Assembly: GCA_017476305.1 (NCBI GenBank)
Contig: JAFVAA010000729.1
Span: 1-8,410, forward strand
Reading direction: 5' to 3'
Origin: Lachnospiraceae bacterium
GTDB taxonomy: Bacteria; Bacillota; Clostridia; Lachnospirales; Lachnospiraceae
DNA length: 8,410 nt
In this document: in pieces, positions 1 through 5,695 of the stretch
Layout of the letters: the number at the start of each line of letters is the position of its first letter
Position numbering within the stretch: the first letter of the stretch is position 1
Made by a program: the position numbers and the translations under genes
Notes under the pieces: model-generated
Told to the model about the DNA's origin: nothing
Databases searched by the model: none
The model's input: the letters and a program-made list of their open reading frames with translations, nothing else

Positions 1-719
1 CAGCATTTCTTTTTACGGAGGATGATGTATTTAAAAGAATTGAAAATTTAAGCGGTGGGGAAAGAGGACGTGTATCACTCGCAAAGCTTATGCTTTCGGA
101 TGCGAATTTTCTGATTTTGGATGAGCCGACGAACCATCTGGATATGGATTCGAAAATGGTTTTGGAGGATGCGGTAAATCACTTTGAGGGGACGGTGCTT
201 TATGTATCGCATGACCGCTATTTTATCAATCAGACGGCGACCAGAATTTTGGATCTGACGAATCACAGACTTTTAGATTATATTGGAAATTTTGATTACT
301 ATCTGGAAAAAAAGGAGGATATGGAGCGGGCGCATCTGGGGGGAGAAAATTTTTCCGGGCAGGATACAGGAAAATCTTCCGTGCAGAGCCAGGCAGAGAA
401 GGGAGCCATCGGGAAGGAGACGATAGAAAAGGGAGCTGTTTTCGCAGGGGAAGTCGGAAAATCTAACGGAAAAGCTTCCTGGGAGGAGCAGAAAAAGGAG
501 CAGGCAAGGCTTCGCAAGCTTTCGAATACTTTAGAAAGGACGGAGAAGGAGATTGAGCGTCTGGAGGCAGAAAATGAGCAGATTGATAAGGAACTTTTGA
601 AGCCGGAGGTGGCGACAAATTCTGTAAAACTTCAGGAGCTTTCGAAGAAAAGGGAGGAAAATGAACTTTGCCTTTCTGAGCTTATGGAAGAGTGGGAGGA
701 GCTTTCGGAGCAGTTGTGA
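1..719 (+). CDS. ABC-F family ATPase, YdiF-like, 3' fragment
   Basis: The start lies upstream of the window; the reading frame is open from base 3, giving 238 codons of the C-terminal part. Counting from base 3, the fragment has the ABC signature LSGGE (residues 16-20), Walker B with the ABC-F hallmark LILDEPTNHLD (37-47) and the switch histidine in SHDRYF (about 69-74). This is the second nucleotide-binding domain of a soluble ABC-F protein. The text after it (DSKMVLEDAV, then RYFINQTATRILDL) resembles YdiF-type proteins. The last 80 or so residues are rich in Glu, Lys and Leu and look like the C-terminal coiled coil of the Uup/YdiF group. No membrane segments are present. Family members bind the ribosome and act on translation or antibiotic protection; which applies here cannot be told. 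A Gly/Ser/Lys-rich linker separates ATPase and coiled coil. Confidence 0.9.
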   Translation, partial: AFLFTEDDVFKRIENLSGGERGRVSLAKLMLSDANFLILDEPTNHLDMDSKMVLEDAVNHFEGTVLYVSHDRYFINQTATRILDLTNHRLLDYIGNFDYYLEKKEDMERAHLGGENFSGQDTGKSSVQSQAEKGAIGKETIEKGAVFAGEVGKSNGKASWEEQKKEQARLRKLSNTLERTEKEIERLEAENEQIDKELLKPEVATNSVKLQELSKKREENELCLSELMEEWEELSEQL

Positions 720-781
720 CTGCGTGGCAATTTTTGATAAAAAAAGATTTTATCTGATAAAAATTTTATGAATTTTGTCCT

Positions 782-811
782 TTGCAATTTTTTGGAAAAA
801 TATGGTATATT
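782..811 (+). promoter_or_regulatory. Sigma-A-type promoter for the DUF2798 gene
   Basis: A -35 TTGCAA (782-787) and a -10 TATATT (806-811) are 18 bp apart. Transcription would start near 818, just before the structured leader at 826-908. The AT-rich stretch 730-775 upstream could help as an UP-element. The match is good but not consensus. Confidence 0.55.
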
Positions 812-825
812 TTCCTCTGAAAATG

Positions 826-908
826 TTTCCCCTATCGTCTGTAGTGCCATAAACTTAAGCACTGCAGATGGCGGAGCGGACAGTTAATGCTTAGCTGTTC
901 CTGGGAAG
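826..908 (+). ncRNA. Predicted three-way-junction leader RNA (candidate cis-regulator)
   Basis: Three nested helices can be drawn. P1 pairs TTTCCC (826-831) with GGGAAG (903-908). P2 pairs 836-847 with 859-870: 12 contiguous pairs including two G-U, loop of 11 nt. P3 pairs 878-887 with 891-900: 10 pairs including two G-U, loop TGC. Junction strands are 832-835, 871-877 and 901-902. The structure starts within about 10 nt of the predicted transcript start and ends 19 nt before the ribosome binding site (928-932). TTCCT (898-902) at the 3' foot of P3 could instead pair with AGGAA (930-934), which would suit control of translation. I compared it from memory with common riboswitch classes (purine, TPP, THF, c-di-GMP, preQ1, fluoride, NiCo) and found no convincing match. 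Helices were found by eye; no folding energy was calculated. Confidence 0.45.
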
Positions 909-941
909 ATATCATTATGAATTTAACGGAGGAAAAAAGAT

Positions 942-1514
942 ATGCCAAGAAATCAGTTTCAGAGAATGGTATTTGCTTTTCTCACAGTAGTAGTTACCGT
1001 TCATGCATATGTATTTTACAGCCTTTATGTCGTGAACGGGCAGACACTTATGACGATAAACGGAAAGACCAGTGTTTTAGAAGCAATCAATGCACAGGGC
1101 GGTGTGTATATGTTCGGACGTTACCTTCCTATCTGGGCGGTGGTTCTGATTGAGTTCGCATGTGCTTATACCTTAGAGGTGTTAGTGGGAAGCCCGTCTT
1201 CCTTTAAGCTGGCATCAAAGGTTTTTAATCCCAGAAAGACAAATCCGGTGCTTTTTGAAACAGCAATCATTTGTGCTACGGTGGGAATTATGTGTCCTGC
1301 AATGAGCTTTTTGGCAGCCATCATGTACTATCCGTATTATATGGGTTTTGACATGTTTACCTTACTCGCGAACTGGTTAAAGCTTGTATGCTTTAATTTC
1401 CCGTTTGCATTTTTTACACAGCTTTTCTTTATCCAGCCTTTGATCCGAACTGTATTTAAGACACTCTTTGCGAAGGACATAAAGGCGAGGGAGGAAGAGC
1501 AGAAAATCGCATGA
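942..1514 (+). CDS. DUF2798-type small integral membrane protein
   Basis: This is a 190-residue protein of unknown function. The start ATG has GGAGG (928-932) 9 nt upstream. Four hydrophobic segments are visible at about residues 9-31, 61-84, 104-128 and 141-166, so it should sit in the cytoplasmic membrane. It looks like a tandem duplication of a two-helix unit: both halves begin with an FxFA/FETA-like first helix and finish with a W-start helix carrying an aromatic/Pro pattern. The second half, with NFPFAFFTQ and a following IQPLIRTVF, is the better match to the DUF2798 pattern as I remember it. The C-terminus is charged (KAREEEQKIA) and probably cytoplasmic. It appears to be a single-gene unit with its own promoter and structured leader. 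The neighbouring corA faces it on the other strand. A transport or stress role is possible but nothing in the sequence proves it. Confidence 0.7.
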   Translation: MPRNQFQRMVFAFLTVVVTVHAYVFYSLYVVNGQTLMTINGKTSVLEAINAQGGVYMFGRYLPIWAVVLIEFACAYTLEVLVGSPSSFKLASKVFNPRKTNPVLFETAIICATVGIMCPAMSFLAAIMYYPYYMGFDMFTLLANWLKLVCFNFPFAFFTQLFFIQPLIRTVFKTLFAKDIKAREEEQKIA

Positions 1515-2366
1515 TTACCAGTATTTTTTCTTTTTAAAAAAGATAAAGCAAAATAGAACGATGGCAATACTAACCCCTATAACGACAGGATAGCTATAGG
1601 GGCTTTTCAGTTCCGGCATATATTCGAAATTCATGCCATACCAGCCTGCAATCAGAGAAAGCGGAAAAAAGAAGGTGGCTACGATCGTTAATACCTTCAT
1701 GACATTATTCTGTCGGATATCGAGTTCTGCCTGATAGATTTCCTGCACCTCTAAGGAGTATTCCCGGACGAATTTTGCCTCATCGGAAAGCTTCGTTAAG
1801 TGATCCTTGTAATCCTCAAAAGCTTCGATTTCTTTTTTGGAAAATTCAGCTTCTTTTTCTTTTATCAGTTTTTCCGTGAGTTCCATCATCTGGTTATAAA
1901 ATCTGTAAAATCTGGCAACCGCCTTTTTTTCCGGCATGATTTTTTTATAGAAATTTTCAATGGAGCCGTTTAGAATGTCATCTTCAATGGCTGCAATATT
2001 CCGCTCAATGTATTCAATCTGTAAAGTGTCCTCACTTAAAAAGCTTTGCAGAAAGAGGCAGAGAAAGGAGGGGGTGGAAAGCTTTTCTTCTTTTATGGAA
2101 GCGATATGTGATTCCAGGCGTTCTAAATCTTTTTGTTTCCCTGCGATGATCGTAACCTCCTTTTCATTGAAAAAGAGGGCGTAGTCAAGGGGAGGAAGCT
2201 CTTTTTTAGACGGAACATGGATAAAAAGTCTGGTGCGTTCTTCCTGTATTTCCAGAATGCAAAAGCGGATTTTTTCTGTTTTTGCGAGAGGAAAGAAATC
2301 CTCCCATGGAGTATTCGGCATAAAATAATCGAGTGTAGTCAGTAATAGATTTTTCGTCAGATTCAT
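1515..2366 (-). CDS. corA: CorA-type divalent metal (Mg2+) channel
   Basis: The protein has 283 residues and is a two-transmembrane member of the CorA/MIT superfamily, which forms pentameric Mg2+ (sometimes Co2+/Ni2+) channels in the membrane. The diagnostic GMN motif is at residues 244-246 (WYGMNF), right after the first membrane helix (about 223-243) and before an MPE-containing outer loop; the second helix is about 260-277, followed by a basic tail (KKKKYW). The N-terminal 220 residues are a charged cytoplasmic domain with long helices around 115-215, shorter than the 310-370 residues of many CorA proteins. I chose ATG at 2366-2364 because AGGAGG (complement of 2372-2377) is 5 nt upstream; a TTG nine codons earlier (2393) has no such site. 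A repeat element begins 43 bp upstream, so the promoter must lie in or beyond it. I could not identify it. Confidence 0.88.
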   Translation of the reverse strand: MNLTKNLLLTTLDYFMPNTPWEDFFPLAKTEKIRFCILEIQEERTRLFIHVPSKKELPPLDYALFFNEKEVTIIAGKQKDLERLESHIASIKEEKLSTPSFLCLFLQSFLSEDTLQIEYIERNIAAIEDDILNGSIENFYKKIMPEKKAVARFYRFYNQMMELTEKLIKEKEAEFSKKEIEAFEDYKDHLTKLSDEAKFVREYSLEVQEIYQAELDIRQNNVMKVLTIVATFFFPLSLIAGWYGMNFEYMPELKSPYSYPVVIGVSIAIVLFCFIFFKKKKYW

Positions 2367-2408
2367 CCCTGCCTCCTTTATCTTTGCTTTCAAGAAACTT
2401 TTTTCTAT

Positions 2409-2509
2409 GGAACTGCCACAAATTAAAACCTGCTATTTTGCGAGCTGAAATGCTTGCATAAAAGGTATTTCGGCTTGTAAAATGTTGTAGGTTATTTTGT
2501 GACAGTTCC
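2409..2509. repeat. Terminal-inverted-repeat element, copy 1 (MITE/REP-like)
   Basis: The left end GGAACTGCCACAAAT (from 2409) is mirrored by the right end ATTTTGTGACAGTTCC (to 2509). The arms match over about 15 bp with one main mismatch, then continue imperfectly through AAAACCTGC against TGTAGGTTA. The inside holds a second inverted motif, GAAATGC with GGTATTTC. No coding capacity is seen. A related element lies at 4893-4962. TA occurs next to both ends (CTAT before, TAGG after), which would suit a TA-target transposon derivative, but that is inference. It lies between the divergent corA and L,D-transpeptidase genes and could fold into a long hairpin if transcribed. Confidence 0.7.
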
Positions 2510-2615
2510 TAGGAATCAAAGCTCCTTAAAATTAGAATGTCTCTTTTTGGGGAAAATATTCTTCTAAAGTAAGTGGATAGTAACAGTGATGAAACCGGAG
2601 GCTCTGTTTTTAGCC

Positions 2616-2644
2616 TTGTACTTCGGGAAATATTTTGTTATAAT
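2616..2644 (+). promoter_or_regulatory. Sigma-A-type promoter for the L,D-transpeptidase gene
   Basis: A -35 TTGTAC (2616-2621) and a perfect -10 TATAAT (2639-2644) are separated by 17 bp. Transcription would start near 2651, leaving an untranslated leader of about 94 nt with only a short CATCA/TGATG hairpin (2653-2675). Confidence 0.7.
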
Positions 2645-2744
2645 CCTTAATACATCATTTGTCTCATTTTTGATGCATTGGTGCAGAAACAACGGTCAGG
2701 AACTAAATTTCAGAAAAGGTTTTGGAAAAACAGGAGGATAAAGG

Positions 2745-3674
2745 TTGAAAAGGAAGCTTTTGAATATATTGGGAATGATTGCTTTGATGACTTTGATAAG
2801 CGGAACGGTTTCCTATGAGGTCTGTGGAGATGGTGCTTTGGCTGCGGAAACGGATGCTCCGGAAACTACAGAGGAGCCGGATGAGGTGCAGGAATCGCAG
2901 AAACCGGCTGCTATGGGAAAGCCATCGGAAAAACCGGAGGCAGAAAAGAAGAAGGGCTGGTATGGAAAAGGGAAAAAACGGTATTATATAAAGAAGGATG
3001 TCAAAAAGGCGAAGGTATATCAAAAGATTAAAGGAAAATATTATTTCTTTAAGAATTCCGTATATGCTGTAGTTAATTCGTGTAAAACCATTTCCTGGAA
3101 TGGAAAGAAATACCGGTTCTATTTTAAGAAGGACGGGAGCAGGGAGATGGATGTATCCGGTCGTTTGAATAAGGAAACAGGAGTATCGTATCTTTTGGAA
3201 ACGAATCTTACTACAAATTCGGTGATGGTTTATGCGAAATGGAAAACAGCAGGATATGTCATTCCGGTAAAGCGGATGAGATGCTCTGTGGGAATGCCCG
3301 GGCATAGTACGATACAGGGAACCTATCACCTGAGTAAAGCAGGGAGCAGGTGGCATGTGCTGCGCTATGGCTGCTATGGACAGTACTGCAGCCGGATCAA
3401 GGGACCGTTTTTGTTTCATTCCGTGGTCTATCAGAGGATGGGAGATAAATATTCCCTTGATCTCGCAGAATATAAAAAGTTAGGGAAAGCGGCATCCCAT
3501 GGCTGTGTTCGTCTGCAGGTGGAGGATGCGAAGTGGATTTATGAGCATTCGAGCCAGTGTACAGCACATTTATACGCAGGAAAGAAGGAAAAGCTGCCGA
3601 TACCGTATCCTGCGAAGAAAAAAGCAGGGAAAACATCCGCGGGAAAGTATTATGATCCGACGGATCTGGATTAG
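2745..3674 (+). CDS. Secreted L,D-transpeptidase (YkuD domain)
   Basis: A 309-residue exported cell-wall enzyme. It begins at TTG: AGGAGG (2732-2737) sits 7 nt upstream and an in-frame TAA at 2739-2741 rules out an earlier start. Residues 1-33 look like a signal peptide (MKRK, hydrophobic core, ALA before AE). An acidic Glu/Pro/Thr-rich stretch (about 35-60) precedes a basic, aromatic region (about 60-135), whose KKYRFYFKKDGSREMD resembles a glucan/choline-binding-type wall-binding repeat. The catalytic domain (about 140-270) has FHS with H225 and the active-site motif SHGCVRL (251-257; H252, C254), as expected of YkuD enzymes that form 3-3 crosslinks or attach proteins to peptidoglycan. The C-terminus is Lys- and Pro-rich and non-membrane. 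The gene has its own promoter and terminator, so it appears monocistronic and unrelated to the flanking sulfur genes. Confidence 0.9.
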   Translation: MKRKLLNILGMIALMTLISGTVSYEVCGDGALAAETDAPETTEEPDEVQESQKPAAMGKPSEKPEAEKKKGWYGKGKKRYYIKKDVKKAKVYQKIKGKYYFFKNSVYAVVNSCKTISWNGKKYRFYFKKDGSREMDVSGRLNKETGVSYLLETNLTTNSVMVYAKWKTAGYVIPVKRMRCSVGMPGHSTIQGTYHLSKAGSRWHVLRYGCYGQYCSRIKGPFLFHSVVYQRMGDKYSLDLAEYKKLGKAASHGCVRLQVEDAKWIYEHSSQCTAHLYAGKKEKLPIPYPAKKKAGKTSAGKYYDPTDLD

Positions 3675-3688
3675 GGTGGTATTTTATG

Positions 3689-3720
3689 AAGAAGGTCAGA
3701 ACAGGCCTTCTTTTGATTTT
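3689..3720 (+). terminator. Intrinsic terminator of the L,D-transpeptidase gene
   Basis: AAGAAGGTC (3689-3697) pairs with GGCCTTCTT (3704-3712), 9 bp with one G-U and a 6-nt loop, followed by TTGATTTT. It starts 15 nt after the stop codon. Confidence 0.75.
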
Positions 3721-3730
3721 ATGAAATTTC

Positions 3731-3757
3731 GATTTCATATTAAAGTAATAGGAAAAA
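3731..3757. promoter_or_regulatory. Candidate Rrf2-regulator operator upstream of cysK
   Basis: Half-sites GATTTCATA (3731-3739) and TAGGAAAAA (3749-3757) are 9 nt apart, the same layout as the perfect repeat at the regulator's own promoter (5044-5070). The right half is identical to that site; the left matches 6 of 9. It ends 13 bp before the cysK -35 box. The left half also overlaps a hairpin, ATGAAAT-TTCG-ATTTCAT (3721-3738). Confidence 0.35.
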
Positions 3758-3770
3758 TTAAAAAACACTG

Positions 3771-3798
3771 TTGACAAATGAGAATAATATGATATAAT
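3771..3798 (+). promoter_or_regulatory. Consensus sigma-A promoter of cysK
   Basis: Perfect TTGACA (3771-3776) and perfect TATAAT (3793-3798) are 16 bp apart. Transcription should start near 3805, giving a leader of about 155 nt before the cysK ATG. Such a strong core promoter suggests that expression is set mainly by repression. Confidence 0.85.
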
Positions 3799-3803
3799 TT
3801 TTA

Positions 3804-3830
3804 TAAATCCTATAAATAAAGTATGAATAA
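3804..3830. promoter_or_regulatory. Second candidate Rrf2 operator at the cysK transcription start
   Basis: TAAATCCTA (3804-3812) and TATGAATAA (3822-3830), spaced by 9 nt, match the half-sites at 5044-5070 at 6 of 9 and 7 of 9 positions. It overlaps the predicted start of transcription, where a bound protein would block RNA polymerase. The region is very AT-rich, so a chance match is possible. Confidence 0.25.
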
Positions 3831-3960
3831 TGTGCTTTATGGGAAATAGATATGGATCACGGGGCTTTGATTTGCACATGGCAAAAGAAAGCAGGCTGTG
3901 GCACAAATGTCCGGATCAACAGTAAAAAGCAGAATAAAAACTGGAAAGGAGAACATCATC

Positions 3961-4893
3961 ATGGCAAAGGTATATCAAAGTGTAACAGAACTGATTGGAG
4001 GAACTCCTATTTTGGAGGCAAAGAATTTTGAAAAAGATAATAACTTAGAGGCTACGGTTTTAACAAAGTTAGAGTATTTTAATCCTGCGGGAAGCGTAAA
4101 GGACAGAATTGCAGCAGCGATGATTGATGAAGCGGAAAAATCAGGAAAGTTAAAGGAAGGCTCCGTAATCATAGAGCCGACGAGTGGAAATACAGGAATC
4201 GGACTTGCAGCGATTGCAGCGGCGAAAGGATATCGTATTATTCTGACGATGCCGGAGACCATGTCTGTAGAGAGAAGAAATCTTTTAAAGGCATATGGAG
4301 CAGAGCTTGTGCTGACAGAGGGAGCCAGAGGTATGAAGGGAGCTATTGCAAAGGCAGAAGAGCTTGCGAAGGAAATAGAGGGTTCCTTCATTCCGGCACA
4401 GTTTGAAAATGCGGCAAATCCAGAGGCACATAGAAAGACCACGGGACCGGAGATCTGGGAGGATACCGATGGAAAGGTAGATTTCTTTATTGCCGGAGTA
4501 GGTACAGGTGGTACGGTTACAGGTGTGGGAGAGTATCTGAAGTCAAAAAATCCGGATGTGAAGGTGATTGCAGTAGAGCCGGCTACCTCTCCGGTACTTT
4601 CCAAGGGAACTGCGGGACCACATAAGATTCAGGGAATCGGAGCCGGTTTCGTACCGAATACATTAAATACGAAGGTCTATGATGAAGTCATTGCGGTAGA
4701 AAATGAGGACGCATTTGCTACAGGAAGAGCATTTGCGAAGTCAGAGGGAATCTTAGTGGGAATTTCCTCCGGTGCGGCACTTTATGCAGCAAAGGTTTTA
4801 GCAGAACGTCCGGAAAATAAAGGAAAGACGATAGTAGCACTCCTTCCGGATACAGGAGACAGATATTTATCTACTCCGTTATTTCAGGATTAG
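3961..4893 (+). CDS. cysK: Cysteine synthase (O-acetylserine sulfhydrylase)
   Basis: A 310-residue cytoplasmic PLP enzyme that makes cysteine from O-acetylserine and sulfide. The motifs are complete: PLP lysine K47 in NPAGSVKDR, substrate loop TSGNTG at 74-79, phosphate-binding GTGGT at 181-185, GISSGAA near 265-270, and the family-typical [10 protein letters not shown] close to the C-terminus. Length equals that of ordinary CysK/CysM proteins. ATG 3961 is chosen because AGGAG (3947-3951) is 9 nt upstream and [16 protein letters not shown] is a normal CysK start; a GTG at 3898 in frame would add 21 unusual residues. The gene stands alone between its own promoter and terminator, with an Rrf2 regulator gene next downstream. 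CysK is known to bind partners with a C-terminal isoleucine (serine acetyltransferase, CymR), and the downstream regulator ends that way. No cysE is in the window. Confidence 0.96.
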   Translation: MAKVYQSVTELIGGTPILEAKNFEKDNNLEATVLTKLEYFNPAGSVKDRIAAAMIDEAEKSGKLKEGSVIIEPTSGNTGIGLAAIAAAKGYRIILTMPETMSVERRNLLKAYGAELVLTEGARGMKGAIAKAEELAKEIEGSFIPAQFENAANPEAHRKTTGPEIWEDTDGKVDFFIAGVGTGGTVTGVGEYLKSKNPDVKVIAVEPATSPVLSKGTAGPHKIQGIGAGFVPNTLNTKVYDEVIAVENEDAFATGRAFAKSEGILVGISSGAALYAAKVLAERPENKGKTIVALLPDTGDRYLSTPLFQD

Positions 4894-4962
4894 GAACTGT
4901 CACGAAATTAGCGAAATGGGAAAAGTATTTCGTTGATTGGTAAGGATTACCTTGTGATAGTT
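4893..4962. repeat. Terminal-inverted-repeat element, copy 2 (shortened)
   Basis: The left end GGAACTGTCACGAAAT starts on the last base of the cysK stop codon; the right end TTGTGATAGTT (4952-4962) is its imperfect complement (9 of 11). The inside carries CGAAAT and ATTTCG (4912-4932), and GGTAA-GGA-TTACC (4939-4951). Read on the minus strand, it shares both the end and the interior (CGAAATAC, TTTT, CATTTC, GCT) with the reverse complement of 2409-2509, so the two are one family, here about 30 bp shorter. Confidence 0.6.
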
Positions 4963-4983
4963 AGTATTGATGCAAAAAGATAG

Positions 4984-5048
4984 AAGATGGAAAGAGAATG
5001 GGTGAACTGCAGCCTAAGGTTCGTTCTCTTTCCATCTTGTTAATTTTT
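4984..5048 (+). terminator. Strong hairpin terminator after cysK
   Basis: AAGATGGAAAGAGAA (4984-4998) pairs perfectly with TTCTCTTTCCATCTT (5024-5038): 15 bp, extendable by wobble pairs, with a loop of about 20 nt. GTTAATTTTT follows. It separates cysK from the regulator gene, whose promoter begins at once downstream, so the T-run also forms part of the operator. Confidence 0.75.
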
Positions 5049-5070
5049 CCTATTGACATACTAGGAAAAA
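5044..5070. promoter_or_regulatory. Perfect inverted repeat over the regulator's -35: likely autoregulatory operator
   Basis: TTTTTCCTA (5044-5052) and TAGGAAAAA (5062-5070) are exact reverse complements separated by 9 nt, with TTGACA inside the spacer. Rrf2 regulators usually bind such two-fold sites as dimers and often repress their own gene. The location over the -35 box fits repression. Confidence 0.55.
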
Positions 5071-5080
5071 GCTGTATAAT
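5053..5080 (+). promoter_or_regulatory. Consensus sigma-A promoter of the Rrf2 regulator gene
   Basis: Perfect TTGACA (5053-5058) and perfect TATAAT (5075-5080), spacer 16 bp. Transcription should start near 5087. The leader of about 75 nt can form alternative small hairpins around TACCA (5122-5126). Confidence 0.85.
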
Positions 5081-5160
5081 GTTGGTTGAGATGGTACTGA
5101 TTTTCTTTAGCAGGAAAGAGATACCATTTTGGTATGTCGGGTAGGAGGAGGAGGCCTTTT

Positions 5161-5595
5161 ATGAGGATTTCGACCAAGGGACAATATGCGCTTCAGATGA
5201 TGTTAGACCTTGCAGTAAATGACAATGGGGAATATATTACGATTAAAAGTATTGCGAAGCGGCAGAATTTGTCAGAAAAATATTTAGAGCAGATTATAAA
5301 TATGCTGTCACGTGCAAAGTATGTAAAAAGTACGCGTGGTGCCAAAGGGGGGTATCGTCTTACGAACTCACCGGATTTTTATACGGTTGGGATGATACTG
5401 CGAACGATTGAGGGAAGTCTGGCTCCGCTTAGCTGCATTGAGGATGAGAATGAATGCAATCAGGTGGAACGCTGCCTTTTATGTGAGCTTTGGAGTGAGA
5501 TTAATGATGCGATCAATGGTGTGATTGACCATGTTACGCTCGCAGATCTGGTGCGTCGTTATCAGGATAGTGTGGGATATGATTATATTATTTAA
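5161..5595 (+). CDS. Rrf2-family transcriptional regulator, IscR/CymR-like
   Basis: A 144-residue DNA-binding protein. ATG 5161 is chosen because AGGAGGAGGAGG (5143-5154) lies 6 nt upstream and MRISTKGQYAL is the classic Rrf2 start; an in-frame ATG at 5134 would add nine basic residues and lacks this site. The winged helix-turn-helix spans about residues 2-67 (SIAKRQNLSEKYLEQI, then RGAKGGYRL as the wing) and keeps E43, which in E. coli IscR affects site choice. Cysteines are at 92, 99, 105 and 108: the first three fall where IscR holds its [2Fe-2S] cluster and C108 replaces its histidine ligand. The C-terminus is GYDYII, ending in Ile like CymR, whose tail binds CysK. It sits between cysK and nifS, so it probably senses Fe-S and/or cysteine status and controls both genes. 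IscR or CymR orthology cannot be settled here. Confidence 0.9.
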   Translation: MRISTKGQYALQMMLDLAVNDNGEYITIKSIAKRQNLSEKYLEQIINMLSRAKYVKSTRGAKGGYRLTNSPDFYTVGMILRTIEGSLAPLSCIEDENECNQVERCLLCELWSEINDAINGVIDHVTLADLVRRYQDSVGYDYII

Positions 5596-5695
5596 ATTTG
5601 GAAGATGAGTTGCTTTTTCTTTCTGTTTATTTTATACTGTGCTATGGAGGATTTTAAAGCAGTATGCATCCGTTCTTTTTTGGATTTAAATAAGA

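Noticed and set aside
736..754. GATAAAA/TTTTATC hairpin as terminator of the ABC-F gene
   Set aside because: The stem is almost all A-T with no following T-run of note; it may be chance in an AT-rich gap or part of an UP-element.
887..1153. Small plus-strand frame overlapping the DUF2798 start
   Set aside because: It is out of frame with the membrane protein, starts within the predicted leader helix, and has no ribosome binding site or plausible product.
2367..2393. A nine-codon longer CorA starting at TTG 2393
   Set aside because: The AGGAGG site lies inside that extension, 5 nt before ATG 2366, which marks the ATG as the start.
3805..3960. T-box or S-box riboswitch before cysK
   Set aside because: No T-box sequence (GGTGGNACCGCG-like), no specifier stem and no terminator/antiterminator pair is seen, and no S-box core.
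3397..4604. Long open frames on the minus strand opposite the L,D-transpeptidase, the cysK leader and cysK
   Set aside because: They lie over well-supported plus-strand genes or run across a terminator and promoter, have no convincing ribosome binding sites, and their translations show no recognisable domain.
5134..5160. Upstream ATG for the Rrf2 regulator
   Set aside because: It would add MSGRRRRPF, encoded by the ribosome binding site itself; the family start motif begins at 5161.
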